Source of the DNA: Sutterella sp. | Lineage (GTDB): Bacteria; Pseudomonadota; Gammaproteobacteria; Burkholderiales; Burkholderiaceae_F | NCBI GenBank assembly: GCA_019418235.1 | Contig: DYCH01000035.1 | Location: 1 to 35,071 of the forward strand | Direction of reading: 5' to 3' | DNA: 35,071 nucleotides | In this document: piece by piece, positions 8,879 through 17,165 of the stretch | Numbering within the stretch: the first letter of the stretch is position 1 | Layout: every line of letters starts with the position of its first letter | Made by a program: the position numbers and the translations under genes | Notes under the pieces: generated by a model | Database searches by the model: none | Told to the model about the DNA's origin: nothing | What the model saw: the letters and a program-made list of their open reading frames with translations, nothing else

Positions 8879-10828
8879 TTATTCTTCAGTTTTTTGAACG
8901 AGTTTCGAAATGGCCTTCGGGAACTCGATAGTGACGATCACGCCGCGTCCTACATTGGGTTCGGCCCAAACTCGACCGGCATGGCGTTCTGCTAAAGAGC
9001 TCACAATACTTAACCCTAAGCCTAAACCGTGAGCCTTCGTGGTCTCTAAGTGCGTGAAGAACTCGTTGGTGAATTCCTTTGTAACGAGCTTTGCGTTATC
9101 AATCACTCGAATCCACCACGTATCATCGTGATCTTCAATACGAACACGAATGAGGCATTCACCTTCAACGTAACGTGCAGGATGAACTTCTGCGAAAGCA
9201 TCGGCCGAGTTCTTTAAAAGGTTAATCAAAGCGAGTTCCACTTCCCAGTCATCGACTTCAACCCATGCTTCACGTTCGCCTTCAATACGAACAGGCACTT
9301 GACTGCGACCAGACTTCTTAAAGGTCTCTACACTCGTTTTGACAATATCGTGAAGGTTATGGTCTTCACGTTTAATGTCGTGAGACTTCACATAACTGCG
9401 AACGTGATCAACGATATCGGCGGCACGATCATTGTGATATTCAATCTCTTTGAGAATCTTCACAATGGTTTCTTCATCGGCTTGATGGCGTTCAATACGA
9501 CGCAAAAGGCCTCGGGTGTAATTGGAGATTGTCCCCAAAGGTTGCTTTAACTCGTGAGCAATCATGCTGGACATTTGCCCCACAATCCCCGTGCGTTCTA
9601 GTCGGGCAATGTATTCGTTGGTTTGCTCTTGTTGCTTAGCCAACGCTTCTTTTTCCGTTAACGTCTTTTGAAGCGCACGGGTGCGGCTTGCCACTTCAAC
9701 GGAAATGATGAGGTTATAAAAGAGGCCCGCCACCAACAAGAAAATCCCCATAATGAAAACCATCCGGTTTTCTTGGAAAATGCGGTTTACCGTCGAATAC
9801 GTAATATCGCTATAGGGCCCAAGCTTCAAACGATAGAGCATGTCATAGAGCGATCGAGGATTGTCGGGCAAACTCCACGTCACACCGTCATTTAAACGCA
9901 TGCCAACCACGATGTTATTCATAGAGAGCACCATATTGGCGTTGGTGTCTTTTTGATAACTTAAAACAATGCTTGAAAAGGTTTGTGTGGAATGCTGGCA
10001 AGCCAATTCGTCCACGGGTTGCGGATTAATGACGCGGAAGTCACTTAAGTGCGCCAAATTCCTTGACATGTAGTACTCGATTTGACAAGCCGGAACAATC
10101 CCCACATCGGTATAACCGTACTTCACGTCATTTAGCACTTCTAAGGGGCTCTTAGAAGAGGCAAAAGTTGCCGAATCAAATAACAACTGGAAGGGATAGT
10201 CCATTTTGGCAAAGGGGTCTTGTGCGGCCAAATAACCCGCAAAAGAGGTCTTTGCCACCCCTTCAATTTTCACTCCCGTATGAGCAATATCGTTTAAGGT
10301 GTAGAGTTTGTCATTGTCATGGCGCACAACAATGGTGGAAGCCATGGAGTGACCGGGCGAAGAAGCTTGCGGACGCCAGAGCATGGACATGGGCTTTACA
10401 CGATCTTCAAAGAGAAGATTGGCGTAAAAGTCAGGGCCACTGATTAAGAAGTCAATCAAACCGTCTTGAAGCAAATCTTCAATCGTTAATCGATCCAAGT
10501 GCTTTAGCACCAAAAACTTACCTTCGGCATTAAAAGCTTCATTAATGGCATCAAAGGTCGGCGCAATGAAGTTATCAATGAGGTAAGGTTCAATATGATT
10601 GTCAATGGCGACAACCACTTGATTGCTGTCTTCACGCGGTTGATTAATTAAACGCTCAACCGGCGTGGTCAGCGTTTGACGAAGAATGGAGCTATGGTCA
10701 TCAATCACAAGTGACTCGACCCCAAGGGCCGACAGAAAGATGACTACCATCGCAACGGCAGTGATGATTAAACGACGTAACATAAAAAGACTACGATATT
10801 TGTGTATTCGGTTGAACAATCTTAACAA
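8879..10828 (-). CDS. Membrane histidine kinase with periplasmic binding-protein-like sensor domain
   Basis: An inner-membrane sensor kinase of up to 649 residues, laid out like TtrS. A transmembrane helix spans about 19-38. A periplasmic domain of the PhnD/type 2 binding-protein kind spans about 70-335, and a second helix spans about 356-375. A coiled linker leads to a HisKA dimerisation domain (SMIAHELKQPLG, His425) and an ATPase domain (N-box ALINLLKNSADAF, Asn540 region; G2 box GLGLGLSIVSS near 601). The G1 box reads VIDNAKLV, so the usual DxGxG glycines are missing. No response regulator lies beside it, so it is an orphan here and its ligand is unknown. The first in-frame start (10828) is TTG without a ribosome-binding site; the ATG at 10783 is an alternative. 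Confidence 0.88.
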   Translation of the reverse strand: MLRLFNRIHKYRSLFMLRRLIITAVAMVVIFLSALGVESLVIDDHSSILRQTLTTPVERLINQPREDSNQVVVAIDNHIEPYLIDNFIAPTFDAINEAFNAEGKFLVLKHLDRLTIEDLLQDGLIDFLISGPDFYANLLFEDRVKPMSMLWRPQASSPGHSMASTIVVRHDNDKLYTLNDIAHTGVKIEGVAKTSFAGYLAAQDPFAKMDYPFQLLFDSATFASSKSPLEVLNDVKYGYTDVGIVPACQIEYYMSRNLAHLSDFRVINPQPVDELACQHSTQTFSSIVLSYQKDTNANMVLSMNNIVVGMRLNDGVTWSLPDNPRSLYDMLYRLKLGPYSDITYSTVNRIFQENRMVFIMGIFLLVAGLFYNLIISVEVASRTRALQKTLTEKEALAKQQEQTNEYIARLERTGIVGQMSSMIAHELKQPLGTISNYTRGLLRRIERHQADEETIVKILKEIEYHNDRAADIVDHVRSYVKSHDIKREDHNLHDIVKTSVETFKKSGRSQVPVRIEGEREAWVEVDDWEVELALINLLKNSADAFAEVHPARYVEGECLIRVRIEDHDDTWWIRVIDNAKLVTKEFTNEFFTHLETTKAHGLGLGLSIVSSLAERHAGRVWAEPNVGRGVIVTIEFPKAISKLVQKTEE

Positions 10829-10874
10829 CTGTCACTAGAATTAGAAACAACAATTTTGAGACAAGCTAGACGAG

Positions 10875-12374
10875 ATGTCCTATTTATCCTTACAGGATAC
10901 GATCCCCGAGACCCTATCCAAGAAAACACTTTTGGTTGATGTGATGAGTGAAGCGTTTTCGCTCAAGGCTTTACGTTGCCAAATCGTGACACTTGGTGAC
11001 CTCGCTAAGGCATTGAAAACAGAGGGCAATAACGGACTCGCTCTGTCAAAAGAAGAAAAAGCTGCCTACATTGACTGGCTCACTCAGCACGGACTTTTTA
11101 GCCATCGTGGCCGAAAACCCAAACTTCAAAACGATCAAAATAAAGAATTGCCGCCCCCTAATCCCAGAATTGTTCCTCTGGAACGCATTGAGTTAGGTGT
11201 GGGGCTTGACGGCAAAACCGGCACTAACCGTGCAGCCGATCACTTAAGAAGCTTAGAGGCCACGGATGACCTCTCGGCACTCAAGGCATGGCTTGCCGCA
11301 CGTGCTAATAACACCAATACGTTGGGTGTTTATCGCAAAGAAGCCGAACGATTTTTATTGTGGTGCACGGTTGAAAAGGACATTGCATTAAGCTCTGTGG
11401 GACTGGAAGAGGCTTCGGGCTACTTGAGATGGCTTGAGCAACTTGGTCGCTTAAATGATGACGAGTGGGCCAAACGCTGGCATTGCCCGCAAAGCGATTG
11501 GATTGGCCCCAAGAATTTGACGCGTGACAATCCCCAGTGGCGCCCCTTTAATGCGGCGCTCTCTCAAGGCTCGCGCAAACTCTCAATGACCGTCATTCGT
11601 CAACTCTTTAACTTTTTAAAAAAGACGGGGTACATCATCTATAACCCCTTTGATCAGATTTCTGGCAAAGTCCCCTTCTTAGAGGGCGAAGGGGCACCGA
11701 AAGAATACGCGGATCGCTCTTTTACACCCGATCAATGGCTGCTTGTTAATCAATTTTTTGAAGCCCAAGAAGACGATGAGCGTCATGCGCGCCTGGCGGT
11801 CATCATGATGCTAGGAAAGGGACTCGGACTACGCGCCTCAGAAATGCTTCAAGCTCGTGCTTCTTGGATTGTGGAGCGACGCATTGACAATGAAACGATC
11901 ACGGTGATTGAAGTGTTAGGCAAAGGCGACAAGATTCGACGCTTACCCTTGCAAAAAGAGCAATTGGCACTCATCAATCATTACCTCTATTGGCGAAATT
12001 TACCGGGCATCGGTCTTTGTCCTGCCGATACTCCCCTATTGGCTTCCTTGGGGCGAGGCCGCAAATCGGTCTTAAAAGAAGGGCAAGCGCGTGTGACGGC
12101 GTTAAGCCGCTCGGGACTTTATCGCACACTTTTAGACTTTTTTGAAGATTGCGCAAGAGACATTCAAAGTGAGCATCCGATGGATGCTGCCAAATTGAGA
12201 GCCAGTTCCACGCACTGGTTGCGTCATACGTTTGCCACAAGCGCCTTAAAAATCATGCCCGTCAATGTCGTTCAAAATGCGATGGGCCATGCATCGGTCG
12301 GAACAACGAGTCGCTATCTGACACCTGAAGAAAGCGAAGTCGCCAAGGCCATGAAAAAAATGCAGCCTTACTAG
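10875..12374 (+). CDS. Stand-alone tyrosine recombinase with long N-terminal extension
   Basis: A 499-residue tyrosine recombinase. The catalytic set is intact: Arg320 (GLGLRASEML), a lysine in the beta-hairpin (GKGDKIRRLP), His447 and Arg450 (HWLRHTFAT), His472 (MGHASVGTT) and the nucleophile Tyr481. A core-binding SAM-like domain spans about 130-260. The first 110 residues are extra compared with XerC/XerD (about 300 aa). They may match the N-terminal domain called DUF3701 in some Burkholderiales integrases, from memory and unverified. No att repeats, tRNA, excisionase or phage genes flank it, and its neighbours are housekeeping genes. It may be a resident chromosomal recombinase rather than the integrase of a present element. 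It shares a terminator hairpin with the convergent holB. Confidence 0.9.
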   Translation: MSYLSLQDTIPETLSKKTLLVDVMSEAFSLKALRCQIVTLGDLAKALKTEGNNGLALSKEEKAAYIDWLTQHGLFSHRGRKPKLQNDQNKELPPPNPRIVPLERIELGVGLDGKTGTNRAADHLRSLEATDDLSALKAWLAARANNTNTLGVYRKEAERFLLWCTVEKDIALSSVGLEEASGYLRWLEQLGRLNDDEWAKRWHCPQSDWIGPKNLTRDNPQWRPFNAALSQGSRKLSMTVIRQLFNFLKKTGYIIYNPFDQISGKVPFLEGEGAPKEYADRSFTPDQWLLVNQFFEAQEDDERHARLAVIMMLGKGLGLRASEMLQARASWIVERRIDNETITVIEVLGKGDKIRRLPLQKEQLALINHYLYWRNLPGIGLCPADTPLLASLGRGRKSVLKEGQARVTALSRSGLYRTLLDFFEDCARDIQSEHPMDAAKLRASSTHWLRHTFATSALKIMPVNVVQNAMGHASVGTTSRYLTPEESEVAKAMKKMQPY

Positions 12375-12385
12375 ACTGCATTTTC
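12360..12385. terminator. Bidirectional terminator between the recombinase and holB
   Basis: Arms AAAATGCAG and CTGCATTTT surround a 10-base loop that contains the recombinase stop codon. On the minus strand the stem is followed by a run of seven T. A second small hairpin (TTTCGAG-TTA-CTCGAAA, 12382-12398) has the holB stop codon as its loop. Confidence 0.75.
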
Positions 12386-12388
12386 GAG

Positions 12389-13489
12389 TTACTCGAAAGT
12401 TTGATTATTCATGACCTTTCGATAATTCAAAAGGCACTGTTCAACCACGAGTTGAGCATTTAAGGGGTGAGTGGCCACGCGCTTGATTTGTTTTAACGAG
12501 TCACTCCACTTAAAGAGCTTCTCAATATCAACGTTCTCGACCAATCGCATCATTTGTTTTTCAAGCGTTGGATAGTAATGCGCAGGCATCCCGCTTTTAA
12601 CAGCACAGAGGTCATAAGCCCAGCGCTCCAGCACCGGCAAAACGGAGGAAACCGGCAAAGCCACTCGACCTTCCTTTACGGCCAACTGGGTTAAATCCAT
12701 GTTTACGCCGTCTTGAAGCGTCTTTAAAAGTACCTTACGCGATTCCGGTGAAATGGTGGCAAGCGTTAAGAGTTGATCGCGCGTCTTGGCATCAATATTT
12801 TCCGTTTCTCGAATCCGTTCTTCTTGCACCACGAGATACGGACGGTCACCGGCTCGAATAAGCGCTTCTTCAGCGTCACGAATCCCCTCTTCTTTTAACC
12901 ATTGAAGAGCCTCTTCATGAGTCGGCGCTTTGGCACGCAGTAAGCGACAACGTGAACGAATCGTGGGTAAAACACGATCCAAGTCGTTGGCGACTAACAA
13001 AAACGTCGTGCGAGCCGGCGGTTCTTCTAAGCTTTTTAAGAAAGTCGCGGCGGCATCGGCTCGAATGGCATCGGCCGGGTACACAACGATAATGCGACGA
13101 CCGTTTTCAATATGAGGCGCCAAATTTAAGAAGTCTGCCAATTCACGCGGTTGGTGAATCAAGATTTCTCGATAAACCTTGCGATCTTTCGTGGCATTGG
13201 ACGGTGGCTCAAAGGGGACATCGTGCGTGATGGCTTCCACTTCACTAAAGACATAGCGAAGATCAGGGTGCGTTTTAGCAAGTGCCATACGACACCCTTT
13301 GCACTTCCCGCAAGGTTCACCGTCAGCATTGGGGTGCTCACAGAATAAACTTTGCGCAAAGCGAATCACCAACTCGATCTTACCGATCCCTTTGGGACCA
13401 TAGATCAAAAGACCGTTCGGAAGGTTCTCACGAGCTTCTGCGAGTGCTTCCGATAAGTCACTTAGCCAAGGACAAGTCTTTAACCCCAT
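12389..13489 (-). CDS. holB: DNA polymerase III delta-prime subunit
   Basis: Clamp-loader subunit of the replicative polymerase, with an AAA+ fold. A degenerate P-loop reads GPKGIGKIEL near residue 31, with the Lys kept but the following Ser/Thr replaced by Ile. A zinc module has cysteines in CEHPNADGEPCGKCKGC (about 49-65). SLEEPPARTTF and the SRC motif (TIRSRC) supply the catalytic-trigger region for the gamma subunit. The 366-residue length is normal for beta-proteobacteria. It overlaps the end of tmk by about 10 bases and is the last gene of the mltG-tmk-holB operon, an order also found in E. coli. Confidence 0.95.
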   Translation of the reverse strand: MGLKTCPWLSDLSEALAEARENLPNGLLIYGPKGIGKIELVIRFAQSLFCEHPNADGEPCGKCKGCRMALAKTHPDLRYVFSEVEAITHDVPFEPPSNATKDRKVYREILIHQPRELADFLNLAPHIENGRRIIVVYPADAIRADAAATFLKSLEEPPARTTFLLVANDLDRVLPTIRSRCRLLRAKAPTHEEALQWLKEEGIRDAEEALIRAGDRPYLVVQEERIRETENIDAKTRDQLLTLATISPESRKVLLKTLQDGVNMDLTQLAVKEGRVALPVSSVLPVLERWAYDLCAVKSGMPAHYYPTLEKQMMRLVENVDIEKLFKWSDSLKQIKRVATHPLNAQLVVEQCLLNYRKVMNNQTFE

Positions 13490-14088
13490 GTTGAGAAAAG
13501 CTCCGAGAGTTCTTTAGAAATCACTTCACGATCACGATCCGTGTTCACGATTAAAAAGCGTTCCGGGTTTTGACGAGCGCGCGTCAAGTAGGCGTTACGC
13601 ACACGCGTGAAAAAGTCCAAATTTTCTTTTTCAAAGCGATCCAATTGACGGGCGGCGGCCAAGCGTTGTGCGGCCACTTCGGGTGCCACGTCAAATAAAA
13701 TCGTGCAATCGGGTTGCAAGTCGCCGTGCGTCCAAGCTTCTAAGGCTTCGACTTTTTCAGCGGGGAACCCACGGCCACCCACTTGATACGCATAGGTTGC
13801 ATCAGTGAAACGATCGCTTAATACCCAAGCGCCACGTTCAAGCGCCGGTCGAATCACTTTAGCTAAGTGTTCAGCGCGAGCGGCAAAAAAGAGCAACGTT
13901 TCAGTGGACGGGTCCATCGAAACGGACAAGAGCTGTTGACGAATCGTTTCCGATAACGGCGTACCGCCCGGCTCCCTCGTGCGAATCACTTCAATACTAC
14001 GGGCACGAAGGGTGTTTTCGATCACATCAACTTGCGTGCTCTTACCGGCACCGTCGATGCCTTCGATCGTAATAAAACGTCCCTTCAT
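13480..14088 (-). CDS. tmk: Thymidylate kinase
   Basis: Phosphorylates dTMP to dTDP, the step after ThyA, which is also encoded in this window. The P-loop GIDGAGKST follows a typical N-terminus, MKGRFITIE. The DRx-type motif is SDRFTDATYAYQ. The length of about 202 residues is standard. An upstream in-frame ATG at 14094 overlaps the mltG stop as ATGA. The ATG at 14088 is preferred because the AAGGAC ribosome-binding site is too close to the first and well placed for the second, and because it gives the usual family N-terminus. Confidence 0.97.
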   Translation of the reverse strand: MKGRFITIEGIDGAGKSTQVDVIENTLRARSIEVIRTREPGGTPLSETIRQQLLSVSMDPSTETLLFFAARAEHLAKVIRPALERGAWVLSDRFTDATYAYQVGGRGFPAEKVEALEAWTHGDLQPDCTILFDVAPEVAAQRLAAARQLDRFEKENLDFFTRVRNAYLTRARQNPERFLIVNTDRDREVISKELSELFSTWG

Positions 14089-14090
14089 GA

Positions 14091-15119
14091 TCATTGTCCT
14101 TTTTTGCGAATATAAAGATCAACCGCACGGTTATGTTCTTCAAGCGTGCGACTGGGCACTAAATCGCCGTTGTCTTTATTAATGAAATAGAGGTAATTGG
14201 TTTTTGCCGGGTGCAACGCTGCATGAATACTTTCACGCGTCGGATTTCCGATGGGCGTGGGCGGCAAACCGATAAATCGATACGTATTGTAGGGCGTTTG
14301 GCGCGTGAGGTGTTGTTTACGTAATCGCCCTTCAAACTCCTCCCCTTCTCCGTACATCACTGTTGGGTCAGTTTGAAGCGGCATACGAATACGAAGGCGG
14401 TTCGTGAAAATGCCCGAAACAATCAATCGGTCTTGAGGGCGACCGACTTCACGCTCAATGATGCTTGCCAAAATCAATGCTTCATAGGGCGTGCTCACAG
14501 CGCAATCGGGCGAGCGTTGATCCCACTCAATTCCTAGAATCGTTTTTTGACGCGTGTAGGCCTTTTTTAAAACCGTCAAATCACTGACACCGGCTCGGAA
14601 ATGATAGGTATCGGGAGCGAAAAGCCCTTCGAGGTGAGATTCCGTTGCTCCAACCAACATCAGGATTTCATCCACCGTCATTTGAGCCGAATCATGCTTA
14701 ATGTTTTCCATTTCATTGAGCGTTCGGCGCATGTCCCACTGGGTTGCACCATCGGCTAAGCGCCAAGCCAACATTAAAACATCCCCATCGGCGATGCGCT
14801 GAGTAATCGACATCACGGTATCGTCTTCGGTAATACTGTAAAGTCCTGCGTGCAAATTACGATCAGCACCCGTTAATTGAAGTGCTACTTTAAAAAAGAA
14901 GGGGGAAACCTCAACACCGGCTTTTTCTAAAACGGCAGGAATGCCAACACCGGGTGTGCCTTGCGGGATATCGACAATCACTTGTCCCTTGTTGTTAAGA
15001 ACATTAGAGTCGATGTCAATATCGTTAATGAAATAAAAAGCTGACAACATCATGACGGCACCGGCTAAGGTACCGGCAACACCACCGCCGACCCACGATT
15101 TCAAATAAGGAATGTCCAT
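14091..15119 (-). CDS. mltG: Endolytic murein transglycosylase MltG
   Basis: Cleaves nascent glycan strands in the periplasm and is thought to set their length. It has one N-terminal membrane anchor (about 10-31), then a LysM-like segment and the YceG/MltG catalytic domain. The catalytic glutamate lies in LASIIEREVG (Glu222), followed by the family block IFTNRLRIRMPLQTDPTVMYG, a close match to E. coli. The 342-residue length is normal. It is the first gene of the operon with tmk and holB, and is divergent from ygfZ with 78 bases between the start codons. Confidence 0.96.
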   Translation of the reverse strand: MDIPYLKSWVGGGVAGTLAGAVMMLSAFYFINDIDIDSNVLNNKGQVIVDIPQGTPGVGIPAVLEKAGVEVSPFFFKVALQLTGADRNLHAGLYSITEDDTVMSITQRIADGDVLMLAWRLADGATQWDMRRTLNEMENIKHDSAQMTVDEILMLVGATESHLEGLFAPDTYHFRAGVSDLTVLKKAYTRQKTILGIEWDQRSPDCAVSTPYEALILASIIEREVGRPQDRLIVSGIFTNRLRIRMPLQTDPTVMYGEGEEFEGRLRKQHLTRQTPYNTYRFIGLPPTPIGNPTRESIHAALHPAKTNYLYFINKDNGDLVPSRTLEEHNRAVDLYIRKKGQ

Positions 15120-15197
15120 AGTGACAAAAGAGACTACACAAAAAACGATAATCCTCCATAATATCAGCTGAATTCGATTTTTTGAAATGGCTTACCT

Positions 15198-16088
15198 ATG
15201 CATGCACAAAATTTTGGCACTTGGTCAACGGACTCCCTTCAATTAAAACGCACGGCGACTTGGTTGCCGGAACTGAGCGTTGTTGAAGTCACGGGTAAAG
15301 ACGCCGTTGATTTTGTTCACGGACAATTAACCAATAGCATCAAAAATATTGGTTCAGCCTTCCGTTTAGCTGCCTACTGCCAACCACAAGGCCGCATCTT
15401 AAGCTTGATGCGTATCTTTAAACGTAACGATGCGCTTTACTTAGTCATGGCACAAGACCTTCTTGAAGGCTTTATGAAGCGCTTCTCGATGTTCATTTTG
15501 CGAAGCGACGTAACGCTTCGTGTCGCTGATGAAATGGCCGTTGCCGGCATGATTGCCCCTGAAATGGCCCTTCCCGCCATGGACGAAGTCCGTCTCGAAG
15601 GTAATATCACTGTCGCTCGAGTCGCGAATGCCGATGGTCATCAACGCGCCATGCTCGTGGGTGAAAAGAGCGCCATTGACGCATTAGCGCATCCCAATGA
15701 CAACGCCGGTCTTTGGTTTGCAAGCGACGTGATGGCTGGCCTTCCCTGGGTGGGACTTTCGACAAAAGAAGCGTTTATCCCTCAATGGATCAACTTGGAT
15801 TTAGTGGGCGGTGTGGTCTTCAATAAAGGTTGCTATCCCGGTCAAGAAGTGATTTCTCGTGTTCAACACATCGGTACCACGCCTCGCCGTATGTATCGCG
15901 CAAAGATTGAAAAGGCGGTGACCTTAAAGCCCAATGAAGACATCTTTGTGGATGCTATGCCTGCCGGCAACGTCGTCATGAGCATTAGTGATGCCAAGCA
16001 AACAATCGCTTTGGTGGAAATCACCAAAGAGGCTGCTGCCACGGGTTCTGTCCAAATTCAGGGTGAAACCTTCGCAGTAGCAGAATAA
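15198..16088 (+). CDS. ygfZ: YgfZ, folate-binding iron-sulfur cluster maintenance protein
   Basis: GcvT-fold protein (CAF17/YgfZ family) needed for the activity of some Fe-S enzymes, including radical-SAM proteins; cytoplasmic. The hallmark KGCYPGQEVISR sits at residues 210-221 with the key Cys212. The N-terminal VDFVHGQLTNSI segment is the standard folate-fold entry. The 296-residue length is normal. It stands alone, divergent from mltG, and ends at a long perfect hairpin terminator. It is the second GcvT-fold gene in this window; the other, beside sdaA, lacks this cysteine motif. Confidence 0.95.
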   Translation: MHAQNFGTWSTDSLQLKRTATWLPELSVVEVTGKDAVDFVHGQLTNSIKNIGSAFRLAAYCQPQGRILSLMRIFKRNDALYLVMAQDLLEGFMKRFSMFILRSDVTLRVADEMAVAGMIAPEMALPAMDEVRLEGNITVARVANADGHQRAMLVGEKSAIDALAHPNDNAGLWFASDVMAGLPWVGLSTKEAFIPQWINLDLVGGVVFNKGCYPGQEVISRVQHIGTTPRRMYRAKIEKAVTLKPNEDIFVDAMPAGNVVMSISDAKQTIALVEITKEAAATGSVQIQGETFAVAE

Positions 16089-16104
16089 GATCATCCGCAA
16101 GATG

Positions 16105-16143
16105 TCAAAAACCACTTCAAGTTGATATTGAAGTGGTTTTTGA
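16105..16143. terminator. Long perfect hairpin terminator between ygfZ and the acidic-protein gene
   Basis: Two 16-base arms (16105-16120 and 16128-16143) are perfectly complementary around a 7-base loop. The arms begin TCAAAAACC and end GGTTTTTGA, so the stem supplies A- and T-runs for both strands. It serves the convergent ygfZ and acidic-protein genes. Confidence 0.92.
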
Positions 16144-16168
16144 CTGTTAAGCCCTAATACTTTATTGA

Positions 16169-17005
16169 TTAGAGATCGAATCCATCATCCTTTTTGTTGG
16201 ACTCATCATCTGACTCTACTTCATCTTCATTCTCATCCTCATCATCGTCTTCGTCATCTTCTTCATCGAGGTCAAACTCATCATCCTCGTCTTCATCGTC
16301 ATCGATTAAGTAGTCGTCAAGATCATCATCGTCATCAAGACAACCATTCGAGTCATCCACATCCAAGGGATTCGTGTCGATGCCAAAAACCGTGTCGTAG
16401 GCAGCAAGGTTAAAACTATCTAAGCGCTCAAGATTGAGAAGTCGAACGAGTTCATCAATCTCCCAAATGTCTTTTTTACTTGAGCGCACCAACTTATCAA
16501 TGAAACAAGCATTAGCATTGACAAAAAGCGATTTCAGTTCTCGGTAGGCTTCGTTGTGGGTCATTTTGGCCAAATTGATGCGAATGTCAGAGCGAACGGC
16601 CTCAGGCGCTTCATCCCCAGTACACATCCAGATAACAACACCTTTGTGTCCTAACAATTCATCATTTGCCATTTCCCAAACTCGACGTCCCCATGTATCA
16701 GGGTGCGTGGCATCAATGACAACAATGTCATTCAAGGCTAACCCCATTTTGAGTTGGTCTGAGTCCACGTTCACCGCCACTTGAAGCGCCTTCATGTCTT
16801 CGATCAAATTTTCGACAATCACACGGATACCGATACTTGAAAAACCGTGAACCAAAATTTGCAAAGGACGATGAACCGTTGCATTGACAAGGTACTTTTT
16901 AATTAAACCGGCCGTCACTTCAACGTCTACTTGATTGGTACTCGGCACACCGATCCAACGATCTTCATCCTTAACAAAAGGACGACCAAAAGCACTATTT
17001 AACAT
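16169..17005 (-). CDS. Unrecognised protein: degenerate AAA+-like domain plus hyperacidic C-terminal tail
   Basis: No family could be named with confidence. Numbering counts from an upstream ATG at 17011; the ATG at 17005 (Met3) is preferred because AAGGAG is 9 bases before it but only 3 before the first. Residues 40-165 look like an AAA+ core that has lost its active site. ILVHGFSSIGIR (53-63) sits where a P-loop would be, without the Lys-Ser/Thr. NDIVVIDATH (94-103) resembles Walker B with the Glu replaced, and GVVIWMCTGDE (124-134) resembles sensor 1. The spacing recalls ClpX/DUF815-type ATPases. Residues 217-280 are about two-thirds Asp/Glu (42 of 64), encoded by GAT/GAC/GAA triplet-rich DNA. 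A chaperone-like, DNA-mimic or basic-partner-binding role is possible but unproven. It lies downstream of the autotransporter gene, on the same strand but beyond that gene's terminator. Confidence 0.8.
   Translation of the reverse strand: MLNSAFGRPFVKDEDRWIGVPSTNQVDVEVTAGLIKKYLVNATVHRPLQILVHGFSSIGIRVIVENLIEDMKALQVAVNVDSDQLKMGLALNDIVVIDATHPDTWGRRVWEMANDELLGHKGVVIWMCTGDEAPEAVRSDIRINLAKMTHNEAYRELKSLFVNANACFIDKLVRSSKKDIWEIDELVRLLNLERLDSFNLAAYDTVFGIDTNPLDVDDSNGCLDDDDDLDDYLIDDDEDEDDEFDLDEEDDEDDDEDENEDEVESDDESNKKDDGFDL
16190..16345. repeat. Imperfect triplet tract encoding the acidic tail
   Basis: On the plus strand the DNA is a run of imperfect TCA/TCT/TCG/CTC-type triplets (minus strand GAT, GAC, GAA, GAG). 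The unit is three bases, so slippage would change tail length without breaking the frame. Confidence 0.7.
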
Positions 17006-17117
17006 AACCATTTTCTCCTTTTGGTTAGCTTTTCTTTCTTGAATTATTATCGCAACGACTACATCATTTCTTGATGCAATTGATAATTTTTAAAGGAGAA
17101 AAATAGACAAAGAAAAA

Positions 17118-17145
17118 CTCCCAAAAGCCGTTTGACCTTTGGGAG
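17118..17145 (-). terminator. Terminator after the autotransporter gene
   Basis: Arms CTCCCAAA (17118-17125) and TTTGGGAG (17138-17145) form a stem. On the minus strand it is followed by a TTTTTCTTT tail. Confidence 0.88.
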
Positions 17146-17165
17146 CAATGAAGGAGGTTTAATCC

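Noticed and set aside
12382..12398. Small hairpin with the holB stop codon as its loop
   Set aside because: A perfect 7-base stem, but it overlaps coding sequence and lacks a T-tail. Probably secondary to the adjacent terminator, not a separate element.
16165..16413. His/Arg-rich plus-strand frame opposite the acidic tail
   Set aside because: It is the complement of the GAT/GAA triplet tract (ATC, CAT, CTC codons). The minus-strand frame continues into a longer protein with a proper ribosome-binding site.
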